The position numbers and the translations under genes are program-made. The notes under the pieces are model-generated. The model was not told the origin of the DNA. It was given only the letters and a program-made list of their open reading frames with translations, and searched no databases. DNA of 64,000 nt from Taenia hydatigena (taxonomy: Eukaryota > Platyhelminthes > Cestoda > Cyclophyllidea > Taeniidae). Each line of letters starts with the position of its first letter. The first letter of the stretch is position 1. The stretch spans positions 4,483,381-4,547,380 of the forward strand of contig JADWOT020000009.1 in the NCBI GenBank assembly GCA_036345935.2. Direction: 5' to 3'. This document shows, piece by piece, positions 25,533 to 37,228 of the stretch.

Positions 25533-28500
25533 CTACAGGAGGAGGTAATAGAGAGCAAGGGCGATGTTGAGAAAAACCAAACCGGTGCCCATCCAGAGCG
25601 TGGTGGAGAAGATAAGGCGTCGAATCTGCCGCGAACACACGCATGATGGCAACGCCAGTTCTAGTAGCGACTTGAAGATGCCCTGACCGTCCAGAGCGTA
25701 GCAAGGAACCACGTTGAACATCACCAACGCTCCCGACAAGGAGAAGAGGTACCTGCAAGCCCAATTTCACATCTGACTAGTAAGGCTTTGGTAGAAAGAT
25801 GGGCGAAGCCATAGCAAAATTATTTTTAGAGCCCTTTCCTTGGCGACCTAACATTTATTATTGAGGAGAAGAGAGGAATGAGAGCCCTCCATCAGTTTCA
25901 TTTAACAATATATATGACAGGGAAAATTTTATTTGCAAAAAAATTTTATAAATCACACTCTAAGACAACCACAAAGATGACAAAGACATTTTGAAGGCAT
26001 AGTAATTCCAGGAAAAGGCAGGTCAGTGAAGTATATTGTTCACCACTACTTAATCTGTGATACTTTCGTCCGACAGAAACACTGTCGTGCTGCATCGATA
26101 AGAAACGAGTTTGGATGGAAATTTAACTTAGAATACAACTTGTACTTTAGGAGTCTTGATTTTGAAGAATCCCAGTGCATCAATCTCGAAGTGATAATGA
26201 ATACTGTAACTTAAGTTTTACGTCGAGGAGTTGAGCTCCTATACCAGTGGACCAAAATAGCATGCAATGCCTCATCCATTAACTACCGATTCATAAGAGG
26301 AATTTTGAATGCTTAATCGAAAGCCATCAGGTGAGCATGGCACACACAAAAAACGCCTTGTAAAGATCAGTTCCAAAATTAACGAAATTCCATATCTTCA
26401 GAGAATGCCTCCAATGATGTACCTTAGCCCTCGTAAATTCAATATAAATATTTAACATAGTTCCTACCAGTCTCACAATCTATCAGTGGAAAGGCAGATT
26501 GAATTAGGGTGCTAAAATAGATGCAACATGTTAACCGTCCGGAAATAATCACACAACCTTTGAGCATCATAGCTTAAACGATGACTCTGTCGACAAAACA
26601 CAAGCAGGCAAACTCAAAATAACGAAAATTATTATGACAACAAGCTTAATTTTAGCGGGGTGACGACTCGCCTGCAGAAAGTAGCGATGATTTCGGGCAG
26701 TCGACAGGGTGTGATTTGAGGCCAGCGGGGCACATAGTCAGAGATTTCGACGGCGGAGAAGAGCTCCTCTACGGGACCAAAAAAAAGGACGGCGGGGGAG
26801 CGCGCGCGGTTGTGTACTATTCGAATAAGACGAGTAGCGTTGTCGGGAGGTGCGGGCACCAAGCACACCGCCCGCGTGCTTTCACCAACACCTGGAACAC
26901 CTATGGACCCACCAGTCCCTGCAACCCGGCCACAGTCCGACGGCACACTGCACGCCTCCTTCTCTGTCACTGCCCTTGCCGGCAGACAGGCTTGCCGAGG
27001 CCTCTACAGAGCACATCAGTGATTCTTTCATCTTCAGTTTAACGATGAACCATGGGTGACGGCAGAGGGGAACTCGCACAGTGGTTAAGGCTACCTCGCG
27101 TTTTTGACAAGCCTGAATCGGAACTGACTGTTGTAACGTCTCAGGTCAACTAATGGTTTCGCCGCAATAGCAGAAATAAATTTAATCAGCATGAAAAATG
27201 GTTAAAACACTTGTTTGTTTTTGAATGTTTAGTGTCAAAAGACACCGAAGTGAGCTGAAAAAAATATTCCCTGGCACAGACCCCTTTCACTACCAAATAA
27301 CGCTCCAACAAGCTGACTGACTTGGAAAGTAAACAGTTAGAGATATGTTTTATTTGTCAGTTCAGGTTGGAACAATAATTTAGTAAGGCTATTTATTTCG
27401 CCGTGATGATGATTGCCAGTGATGGAAGACATGGGACAGGAATCGAAGATACCGATATCGCCGTTACCACCGCCAATATGTCATGCGGTGCTTCAACACA
27501 CCACATATCACATTTAGTCGCCCGAACAGCTACTCTCAGACCCAGTATTCCAACTAGCGCCTTTAAAATCACTCCTAGTTCTCTTTCCATGCCTTTCATG
27601 GAACTCCTCCACTGTCAGTGGTTAATGCTATTTTGTCAACCCTAACAGAGGAGCATTTTAAACCCTTTCAAGTATATAAAGGCGATCGGTTATTAAGGTG
27701 GGAAAATTTATTCGCTTATGCCATGTGCACATGACTGAGTTTGGTCATTAACACGATACATTACTTCATTTACAAACCACTAACGAAAATGGACGAACCA
27801 CCACAAGCGGTAAATGACAATGCATGCCAAATAATTTAACGTATGTATCCATACAGCCATCAAATTAGTAGGAAAATTCTCTTCCAAAAGATAGTGTCGT
27901 CAAGAAGTATTTACCTTTACAGAGCTTAAATTCACACCAAATCTAAGAATGACCTGCTAAAGCTGAACACATCATGTCAATTCTCCCTTAAATGACTAAA
28001 TGTTTCTTGCCATTTAATTTCAATTATGGGCCATTGGCTTTGTGATGACGAAGGTGAAGGACAAAGACCACTACCCTACCTTTGCATTAATTCCACTTGC
28101 CATGTAGGCAAAGCAGAGGTGAGTGGAGGCGAGGTGAGGGGGACAGCAATCCTGAGAAACAAGGCCAGGCAGAGCCATCTCTTGCCCGTTGACAACGTTC
28201 TGCTGTTGGTGTTGTGGCTGTTGCAGAGGTTGAAGAGGAGGCACAACGGCGGCGAGGTGTCTGAGCCCTGGCAGGGCTGGCGGCGGGTGCTGCCCGATGA
28301 AGCTGTTCGGTACGCAGTAGCCTGTAGTTTTCGTACTTGCCTCTTCCAGGCAACGAAACCATTCCGCGGGAGTCTTCACTGGGCACGAATTGACTTGAGT
28401 TATCGCATCACCAAGATGGAGACCTCGAGGACCGGTAAATACTGAGTTCTGTGAAAAAGGTAAGACTTGGACTGATGGCTACCTAGTCCCGGAGTTCAAA

Positions 28501-30668
28501 GTAGGAATAAACGTTTATCGAGTTGAATTGTATTGCTCGAAACACCTCCGCCTTTGGGAACATTTGGAATGAGAAATTCATTCGTGTAGACATAAATATG
28601 AAAAAAAGTTTAAATGACTTAAAATCCAAATACACAATGTCTTCGTAAATTTCACAATAAGACACTCGAGTCGTACTATGCCGGCGAAAACCAAACCTCA
28701 GTACTTGGAAGACTTTTTGCGAATGAAGATACGACGCTAAGAAAGCTTTTCTTCAGCCTCCTAAAACCAATTTTAAAAATGAAAGCCAATTTTCTTGAAC
28801 TAAATCTCAAAACTAGAAAGGTTTTATTGGATTTGGGTACCTCATGAAAATCTTCTGTCCGGGGAATGTCCTTTATGAAATTTAGTGGAGAAAATACGAA
28901 TGATTTTTATAATCAAATTACATAAAAACGAGCAACGAAAAAGGCATGCTAAAACGGTGGCCAAGTACAAGCAAATCGCTGTCTGAACACCTGAACAGAT
29001 TATGGAGCACGGAGGTGTCTACAAGAAAGGCGTACCTCTAATGTCCTGTAATCATCAAGCGACTGTTCCCCAGATGAGTGGGAAAAGCGCAACATCCAAC
29101 AGTAAATACCTAAGGATTTTGAAACCCGACTACCATGATTTTTTGACATTAAGATGTGATTCTGTGGTTTATACCACAGAACGTGTGCGGTCTGAAGAGG
29201 AGACCAAATTCACAAACTTTCACGGACAAAAAAAAGCACAGACATCGAATTTACTAACTTTATTTCAATTTAAAGGGTGGAACAACTCTATCAAATCTCG
29301 AAGGACGCCCCTCAATAGCGACTGAATAATTTTTTGATACGCTTTCTGTAAGGTTCGACAGCACGCAAATTTATGATAAACGAAACCTGATTTGCGCTTT
29401 ATGTAACTACTAATCAGTAGAACCCGAAAAGGGTAACAACTGAGGCATGCCTAACCATCTCGAACGAATTTAATTTCAAACTTCCCGTTCTTCTTCATTC
29501 GAATAGCGACTGGTGCTGTATAAGCAGTATGTGAGCGACTGAAATATTACCACGGAGAGAGCTGACAATTTATCGTGACATATGAAGAAGTGTTATCGCT
29601 GCCCGAAAAAAAAGACAATACTATCACGTTAAAACTATTCAAAAACGACTATAAGTTTATCAGCATTAAAGTTAAGAAATTTAGAAAATATAATGACACC
29701 GAAAATGGCAAAACAAGGATCTCACTTAATCATCACCATGCTATATTGTACAAGTTTTAAGCACAAAAAGAATGAAACGTAGAGCGGATTGATAAAGAAA
29801 AGTCGCGTCGAAAGCGTAAACGATATTGTGTACGAGTACGCTTGTTTAGATGCTGTTGCCCGATTGATTTGAAATTCTTCGGCGCACCAGATAAACTAAA
29901 AAAATAGCTGAAAAACTCACTTTTTGTAAATGGACGATGCCAACACCTTGGTTTACTATATAGGCGGGACTAAGGATCCATGGAAGAGCATAAAAGCAAA
30001 TAATGCTCAAAACGACAATAACGCCATTGTGCCAAACGCCAGCAGAATAAATTTTCAGTTGTCGCATCGGAGAAAGACTGTTCAAATCAGTGTCACTAAT
30101 ATCAACATATGCGCCAGGATAAATTCCAATGAGAAAGAAGCCGAAACCGTGAATCCTAACACGCTCTCGAAGTGCCGCTAGTGCATGACCAGCCTCATGA
30201 AGAACCACGCAAACGAGAAGAGTCAGCAAATAAAAGCCGAGTTGACTCAGCGGCAAATTAACACCAGGTATCTAAAACTAACGTAGAAAAGAAAACAAAT
30301 AGATTTACCACAGGGGTTATAACTTGCTGTTCTATAGGTTTGCGCATAGTCGTGTTGTAGGCGAGAAAAAACAATATCACAACACTTAACACCATGAACA
30401 CTGCTGAAAAAGCAGTGCCAACAAAGAACCACAGGTTCCAAGGAAACCAGCGAACTTCACCAATCCGTTCGAATAAGGGGTTCAACTTCTGAGTAAAGAA
30501 TCTTGCTTGCAAAACTTGTATGGAAACGCCCGACTTCTCGCGAAGTTCTAAGTATTTCTGACGTGTGCATGGGTGAGTGGATAACCCCGCATCTAGGAGG
30601 TAAGCAAGTACCCAAAATCCAAAGAAGTATGAAATCGTTGAGCTTGATATCATGGCTGCAAATATCAC
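25533..30668 (-). CDS. MBTPS2: Site-2 protease (membrane-bound transcription factor peptidase), complete
   Basis: Golgi membrane zinc metalloprotease that makes the intramembrane cut in regulated membrane-anchored transcription factors after site-1 cleavage. Five exons (minus): 30668-30309, 30271-29921, 28448-28080, 27003-26672, 25752-25533; 1632 nt, 543 residues (human about 519). The zinc motif HEAGH is at residues 145-149 and the second catalytic motif LDG at 491-493, within NVVPCYALDGQ. The lumenal cysteine-rich segment is conserved (WFRCLEEA, GYCVPNS, DCCPPH, LCFAYM, ACLPARAV, SDCG). A Gln/Pro-rich insertion (LQPLQQPQHQQQ) lies in exon 3. Human lacks this but has a Ser-rich run elsewhere. 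Intron 1 is only 37 nt; intron 4 has a GC donor. An ATG at 30653 is an alternative start. Confidence 0.95.
25753..26671 (-). other. GC-AG intron 4 of MBTPS2
   Basis: The donor reads CAG|GCGAGT and the acceptor TTGCAG|G. Only this donor joins TFC to RYLFSLSGAL in frame, where the family has a continuous sequence. The flanking donor bases match the strong consensus seen at known GC-AG introns. Confidence 0.8.
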
Positions 30669-31155
30669 TAGCGCATAGTCTTTATTAATTCATTCTTAAG
30701 GCAAAACAATGCAGAATATGATTCACAACGAGGCTGATTCCTACGATTTGAAAACTCCGAAGTGTAGAATAAGAAATTTAAACAAAACTCGAGGTACATT
30801 TACAGAATTTAAAACTTTACTAGTGATTGTTGCCACATGGTCTGATAACAAATTTTGGGTATGAATTGCTGTCATTTTTGATAATTCAAGCTTTAAAACC
30901 CTTTCTTTTTATTCCTCATTCTGCCTCCAGTTTTAGTCCCTGAAACGAGGAATTTGGCTGCAAGGCGGCAGCACTTGTTTGTCCATGTAAAATTCTTGAA
31001 ATGGTTGTGATTTAATTAAACAAATGTTTTGACAGAACTACCTTGGACACAAAGTTGGTCCAGTCCCCCCTCTTGCTCCCCAAAGTATCTACGCCAATAA
31101 ATATGCATTGTAATATTCCATCCACAATTTCTAGGCAAAACAACAGATGATATCA
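30669..31155. other. Upstream region of MBTPS2
   Basis: Holds the presumed promoter and 5' UTR of MBTPS2. No TATA motif or further coding exon was evident. Confidence 0.4.
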
Positions 31156-31340
31156 TATAGCACCTCAAGGCTTTCTTATAGATTAAAGACAACACTGGGG
31201 CGGAATGCACATGTTCGGTGAAGAGGAGGGTTTGCGATTACTGGCATGGCCCAGAGACCATCTAACCTGGAGAAGGCAAGATGGCCAACCAAGCGCTTGT
31301 AACTGTAATTGAGAGTCAAGCAAAACAACAAAGTAATGCA
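31156..31340 (-). repeat. Diverged solo LTR of the 186-bp family
   Basis: Left end TATAGCACCT aligns to TGTAGCGTCC, the central block CTGGCATGGCCCAGAGACC is clear, and the right end AAAGTAATGCA aligns to the family end. Length 185 bp. It groups with the 17682 copy. Confidence 0.7.
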
Positions 31341-32267
31341 ATTAGTAAGGCATTTATTGGTGGGCCTATCGAATCCATTTAAACGATTGGTGCGTCTTTT
31401 ATTTTACCGCACATGACCTTGTTGGCCAAAGATTATTCTCGAAGCCATTCCAGATCAAAATATGTCAAAAACGGCCTTTCCCTTGTAATGCTGTGCTTAT
31501 TTGACTGTTGATTTCGGGCTATGCTAGTAGCCCGACCCCTTTTTGGTTGCGGACGCTACAGTCCCTAGTAAATCCTAGTTTGTATGATTCATATACAGCT
31601 TCTAAAAGGGTATATTTTGTTGCAACAATTCCAAATCATAGCATAAATTTAGGTTACCCTCATCTTCTTGAAGTATAGGAGCCTCTTTTCGGTTGAGATC
31701 CCTCCTAGCACGGCAAGATATTTTGACTTAATCTTTACTTCTTGAAGTTATTGGAGGGTTCCCCATCTGACATGTTAATTGTTGTAGTTTTTCCCCCACC
31801 CTTCCTCTTCACACGTGTTTAGTGTTTCCGTACCTGTTTCCTTCCTCTTCAAGTATCAGTCCAGGCAACCAGTAGCAATCTTATTTTCCTTCTATGCAAA
31901 CGCCTTTGGTTTTCGAAGAAAGAATGTAAATGCAGCCAACCTCATTTTTGGATTAAGTTTCTTTGCAGCATGAAAAATACATTTCCGACCAGCCGCCGAT
32001 TCAGTAAGTTGTTAAGTTTGAAATGCTTAACGGTGTTCCACCAAACGTGGCAGCTCAAAAGAAGCACCTGATGTTTTACAAGATGCAAATGGAGGCGTTA
32101 CATTCCCCCATTTTAAGTGCGAAACACATTTTGAAAATATCTATGCAAGACTGTTAGTACAAACGGATCAGGAATTCCAACTACCCATCCACCGCCTTTA
32201 CTTATGTGTACGTTTTGTAAACTGGCTACAGGTATGTCACTCTAAACACATAAGTGAATGTCAATGA
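31341..32267. other. Intergenic, nothing recognised
   Basis: No gene or repeat recognised; pyrimidine-rich on the plus strand around 31760-31860. Confidence 0.4.
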
Positions 32268-32370
32268 TGTGGCGTCCCGAGACCCCCCCGAAGAACAAAA
32301 AAGAGAATGTTTGGGCCGAATACATCTTTCCAACGTAGAGAAGGGCTGGAGGCTACTGGCACAAATGTGA
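32268..32370 (-). repeat. Truncated copy of the 186-bp LTR family
   Basis: Begins TGTGGCGTCCCGAGACCC like the family left end on the plus strand and keeps the GGAGGCTACTGGCA block, then similarity is lost near 32370. The rest is deleted or too diverged. Confidence 0.6.
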
Positions 32371-32710
32371 AGCCTTGAAGTGCTCTTGAGTTCAAACGGA
32401 AGAATTAAATTAATAGCCAAAACGTTTCAACGGATACATGACAACAGAAGTTATATGCTCCTGTAAACATTTGTGATATTCAAAAATTGGACTTTTGAAC
32501 TATGCAGCTACCCTTTAGGGGGAACGAGGTGGATGCTATGCATGAACTAACAGGAAACCGTGATCTATGATGCCAAGTTGTTAGGTTGCCTAACATGACA
32601 GTTAGGTAACATCGACTAGAAAGTCGTGTCGAAATTTGCAAAGTCTAGACCTCGAAGTTAGTCTGTAACAATTCCATAGCACCTTAATAGTTCATTTAGA
32701 GCATCACTAT

Positions 32711-32914
32711 TGTAGAGCGTTCCTCCTCTTCCTTCTTATCATGCTCGAACATCTTAACTATGGGTGATAAAGGAGGTACAGCGAGACCTTATAAGAGAGT
32801 TCAGGACGGGGATACGTTACGCTCCTGGGAGTCACCACGCTGCTCCGCCATCAGGTTCAAATTGTCTTCCCGCCTCTGACCTACAAAGCACATTTAAAGA
32901 ACATAAGTATTACA
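32711..32914 (-). repeat. Solo LTR related to the Ty3/gypsy element, with perfect 5-bp target duplication
   Basis: On the minus strand it begins TGTAATACTTATG, contains TTTAAATGTGCTTTGTAGG and CAGAGGCGGGAAG, and GCGGAGCAGCGTGG, all shared with the LTR at 18696, and ends GGAACGCTCTACA. Its 204 bp are flanked on both sides by actat (32706-32710, 32915-32919). It is a separate, diverged member of the same LTR family, reduced to a solo LTR. Confidence 0.88.
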
Positions 32915-34178
32915 ACTATCTATCTTAGCATTCAGTGACAATCATATCGTCAATTAAGGTGGGCATTGGTATGTCTAGAAGTTGGTAGATTCAAGGTTTG
33001 TTTTGTAAAAAAATACCCTAGGTATAACTCAAGTGAATAAGTAGTAAAAGCAGACGGGTGTGAAAAAATTCACCATTGTTTACAAACCAATGCAGCGAAT
33101 GGACTGCCACGAGGTAAGGCCATTCAGTATGATAGATTTGCGTCGTAAAGCGTGCATTCCATAAAGCGTCAGGCCTTACAGGGCATCAATACTTGGGCTA
33201 TTCGCGCTACAATCAAATGGTCTTTTTGCATTTGTCACTTGGCGTGGACATTAAATTACCAGTAATTTCATAAAATGCTAACTATAGAGTGGATGGTGTG
33301 TGGAAGGTAGGCATGCAAAACCGGTGGAATTCTATCATAACTAATCCGTTTTAGCTAACATCGCGTAATCCATAGGCATTGCTTGTTGCATTTAAAACTG
33401 CCTTGCGCTCGCATTTACATGAGAATGTATTTAATGAAAGTCCTCATTTTTCCAAGCATGTTTATTTCTTTTAGCTTAAAATCTCGGGGAATCATTACGA
33501 TGAGTCCTGTCCCGTTGGCACTGTATAACTTACGTTGTACAGTTTAAAAACTACTCTAGGTTTTGGGTATAGGGCTTTTGTTTTTACGATTTGGGATGCT
33601 GTTTTAGCGAACAAATTTTCCTGTGCACTGCGTGAAGTTGAGTCACAACAGGCATGAACAAGCGTCCCACTCTTTGTCATGCCTGCTCCATCCATCCATC
33701 CATCCATCCATCCGTGAAGAGCTTTCTAGACAGTGATGGATACAACACACGTCGAGTACCCTTCATAATGAAGAGTATTGTTTAATTGTTCTTAGTTAGG
33801 AAAGGTAGTAATAAGCCTAAGGTGCTCCCTAAACTACCCCAATGTTTCCGTGCACAGAACACTTTTGAAATGCAGAGATCACAAAATGCTTCTCTATCTC
33901 CCAAAACATGTTTATTTAGGTTATCCCATGATGTGAGAGCATTCTGTGTGTCATGCCGCAAAGAGAACATTCAAGTTCATTTACATGAGGTACCTCCACC
34001 ATCTGATAGAGATCCAATACACTACTTTCGCGCCGGTCCAATGAAACTGTCTAGGCTGCTACGTCATTAATAAACACAGATTGAACAAGATCCTCATCCA
34101 CCTTGATTACCACAATTTGAAGAGGAAATGTAACTCTCAAGGGTCTCGGAATCGATTTATTGGAAGATTCGTTTTGAT
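32915..34178. other. Intergenic, with microsatellite and an unassigned two-strand frame
   Basis: Contains a CCAT microsatellite (33688-33713). A plus-strand frame of 94 codons at 33786-34070 overlaps a 62-codon minus-strand frame; neither is recognisable. This is also the 3' flank of the EF-hand gene. Confidence 0.4.
33688..33713. repeat. (CCAT)n microsatellite
   Basis: About six and a half uninterrupted CCAT units. Confidence 0.9.
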
Positions 34179-34436
34179 TTATTTGGTGAAAAATTCAACC
34201 AGTTCGTCAATATCAAGCTCGCCATCGTTGTCTTTGTCATGACGAGCAATAAAGGCTTTCAACTCTTCGTGCGTCACTTCATCTCCAAATACGGCCATCA
34301 GCTCTCCCGCACTGACCTTGCCCGACTTGTCGCGATCCAGGGACTGGAGCAGTTTCAAGACTTCTGCGCGGCTAAGGGAGAGAGATTGAAATGTGCTCTC
34401 ACCGGTGTATAAAACCTACCTCCGTGTGGTTTTCAT
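34179..34436 (-). CDS. Small two-EF-hand calcium-binding protein, 69 residues, complete
   Basis: Cytosolic calcium-binding protein. Two exons (minus): 34436-34420 (only 17 nt, coding MKTTR plus two bases) and 34371-34179, split by a 48-nt intron; together 70 codons with stop. Two canonical EF-hand loops are intact: DRDKSGKVSAGE at residues 18-29 and DKDNDGELDIDE at 51-62, each with acidic residues at positions 1, 3 and 12 and Gly at 6. Length and layout match the 8-kDa calcium-binding proteins known from trematodes and tapeworms. The stop codon overlaps an AATAAA. A TATA box and a reversed CCAAT box lie just upstream. The role is not deducible beyond calcium binding; calmodulin is excluded by its four hands. 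Confidence 0.88.
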
Positions 34437-34482
34437 GCTAGCGTTCAGTTAAGCGAGTGCTGAACTTCACCGAAGTGAGTGC

Positions 34483-34560
34483 TTATATAATCTGCCTGTG
34501 ACCTGTGCCTGCCGCCAAACGATTCAAATCGCGTCCAGTTCAGTTGGTGCCTTTGATTGG
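34483..34560 (-). promoter_or_regulatory. TATA and CCAAT core promoter of the EF-hand gene
   Basis: Read on the minus strand, CCAAT is at 34556-34560 and TTATATAA at 34483-34490, about 65 bases apart. The TATA box is about 47 bases from the ATG at 34436, so the predicted 5' UTR is roughly 20 nt. This spacing is that of a compact, strongly transcribed gene; strength is inferred. Confidence 0.6.
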
Positions 34561-36754
34561 CTCCCTAGCCAACACAAACCGTGATGCACGAGATTGCAGG
34601 GTGTTTACATGTATCAAGCACGCAGCTCCTCTGAAAATTAGTAAGCAACATTGGTCAAGGTGTATATGCGTCTGCATTTGAAAGAAGCATCAACTCATTT
34701 TCTCTAAAATGCAAAGTGACATAAGGAAGCAAATTTTCCGTCGAACTACTTTTTTCCTTTCTACAATCCGCCTTACCTTGACGCAAGGCGTTAATACATT
34801 GTGCACGGAAATTCATCCTTTCAAAATCAAATTTTATTTATTTGCTATATTTGATTAATTTTGACCCATTGCTATGCACTGGAAGACTGTAAACAGGTCT
34901 GTTGGAAAGTGATGTAAATAACAAGACTTCGAATAGGTGTGTGTATGTGTCGTCCTCGATAGACAGTGCTTCCTGTGTACAAAAGGGGGTCTAAGACTCA
35001 CATCAACCGCGTAAGATGACAAGCATCGGTGGAGATATCGACAATGATCTACGAAACCTAGCAGGGAATTGGCGATATAACAGAAAATAAAAAGGCTGTT
35101 AATTCGTCTTCCTCATTTTGTTAACGTTCGTGCGTTTAAATTCGCTAATTACTAAGCATGTCACAACGGTACACGGGATCTTCAGTCCGCTAGGAACGCC
35201 GCGCTGGCGATATTGCGGTCTTAGGACAGTCGGTCCTTGACACGACGCAAAAATTGAAGCACCAAACGGAGAATGTCTCCACGTTGTCACGGTCAGCTAC
35301 TGCAAACTCTATAATAACGAGGCGAGTTTAGAACACGTTGAACAGGCCACCAAAAGGTTAGATGAAGGAAAGGTGCTAAAACGGAATTTGTTTACGTGAA
35401 TGAATGACGAAATTCTCTGAAAATTTATTGAGTTCTATTATTTAAAATGTCAGGATCAAATCACTGTTTCCATTTGATTGACAATTTGAGACCAAACGAA
35501 AGCGAAATCCATATTTAGTGTGGAAAATTTGCTCCAGAAGGTACCAAGTAATGGACTTTGGCCTTTAGAATGTGCATAACAGCAACTGGAATGAAAAAAA
35601 TATAAAATTACTTAAACTCTGATATACTTTGATTGGCCAGTTATTAGCGTCAAAAAGCACTGCTTTGATTCTGGGTAATTTTTTAGCGTTGAGGCAAGCT
35701 AAGGATTGGAGTCTTGGGTTCATGATGCTTATACTGAGCCTGCAGTGTCAAGGCAAGTAGCTACTTTTGAATGAGTTGCAGCTTTTGTGCCATTTAAATC
35801 CACAAAACTCGTTCAGAGGGGTTTCAATTTTCGTGACTCGATTTATTGTCATATACTTTTAAAATGTGGCATCGAACACATTGATATCCACAACCTCAGA
35901 GGAATTGTCGCCAACCGCATTCCGAAGCAAGGCTTCACAGTTTATTTGGCGAAGGGGATGGAGTGCCTTCCTATCTCCGATTCTCCACGAGAATAATAGA
36001 CAAATTGAATAAAATTAATGGCGAAGTGCCAAGGTATTCGCTGACAGCTCACTTTAGAAAGGGACAAATTACTGCCCGCTCACCCAGCGGCTCTGGCAGT
36101 CGAGCCGCGCGACCGATTTGATGAACTTCTGCCTTCTCCAATATCTCCATCCTTTGAACAAATGTTAAAAAAGCTAGTTTCATTATTTTCTTGAAATTTA
36201 CTGTTTAAGAATCTCAAAATTTCTATCACCGGAAAGCACCTTCCAGCATGGCCGCTAATTCCGATAAGTTAGTGAATGCAAATCTTGCTTACTTGAGAAG
36301 CAAGATAGTTTTTGACAGGTAAGTTACGATATTTCCTGTGACATTAAGGCAATTATTTAACAGTGAGATCAGAGTGGCCGTCCCACTTTAAAGTTTAATT
36401 GGAGTACAGAGTAGAAGAGACAAAGGTACCCTTCCCCAACCCGAGTGCTTTAAGGCATCAACGCTTGAGGCCCTACAGAACTTCAAGAGAGAATTATTAC
36501 TGTTACGTTTAGGACTTAGACTCAATAGCATAAGCACACAATAGAGCAGGAATTTAAATTATGAAGGTTAGTGTACTTACTCGAAGAGCTCAATTTTTTT
36601 TCAGGGAAAACACCAGATACCCCAAAAGTCATAATACTAGGGCGAATAATGTAGTGCCGACGCAGAGGAGGGCTAGGAGGGGCTACTTGGGAATTTCGGT
36701 GCGCAAAAAGCATGTCTTTTAGCGAAATTACAGGAGCAGAGAATTAAGTACCCG
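34561..36754. other. Intergenic, nothing recognised
   Basis: About 2.2 kb, AT-rich, short frames only. No exons, known repeats or RNA genes recognised. Confidence 0.45.
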
Positions 36755-37126
36755 TGTAGAACGGTGTTTTTTACTGCCGGTCTCAGTTTCGGTCACTTGG
36801 GCGGCCATACTGCCCTAGCTACGTATGTAGTACTTCGTTTGTTTGAACTACCGCTTCCGGTCAGAGCTGCAGAGGTGGCCATATTGCCCTGGCTGCGTAG
36901 GCTGGCCTCTGGGCCATATCAGTAACTTATCTCCCTCTGTCCGTTGAATATATGTATTCTACTCGAGCATTCTGCCTTATTTTGTCCTCGGGGGAGCTTC
37001 GGGACGCTACAGCGTAGGCTGGCCTCTGGGCCATACCAACAGCTCTATTTCCTCTGTCTATTAAATACACATTCTGCTTTGGTATTTTGTCCTCTTTTGC
37101 CTTCAAGGGAGTTTCGGAGCGATACA
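36755..37126 (+). repeat. Older 186-bp-family solo LTR, split by a nested copy
   Basis: The left part (36755-36825) and right part (37012-37126) together form one family copy: TGTAGA...GCCCTAGCTACGTA, then GCGTAGGCTGGCCTCTGG...GCGATACA. The break falls inside the conserved GCTGCGTAGGCTGG block, exactly where the inner copy sits. Confidence 0.8.
36826..37011 (+). repeat. Younger 186-bp solo LTR nested in another copy
   Basis: Complete 186-bp copy, TGTAGTACTTCG...GGGACGCTACA. The flanks acgta (36821-36825) and gcgta (37012-37016) derive from the host copy and match at four of five bases, the expected target duplication with one later change. Confidence 0.88.
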
Positions 37127-37156
37127 CCGGGTCATGAAGGCAGCTCCGACCACTCG

Positions 37157-37228
37157 GTTAGCTGAATATATACATTGTGCCCTACACCATGAATATTTTT
37201 GCCTTCAAGGAAAGTCCAGGCCGCTACG
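37157..37228 (+). repeat. Fragment of the 186-bp LTR family
   Basis: Keeps the right-hand part of the family: GCTGAATATATACATT, then TTTTGCCTTCAAGG and GCCGCTACGG. The left half is missing. Confidence 0.5.

Noticed and set aside
27063..27115. Second tRNA-like A-box (GCACAGTGGTTAAGG) in an MBTPS2 intron
   Set aside because: No B-box at the right spacing and no foldable tRNA.
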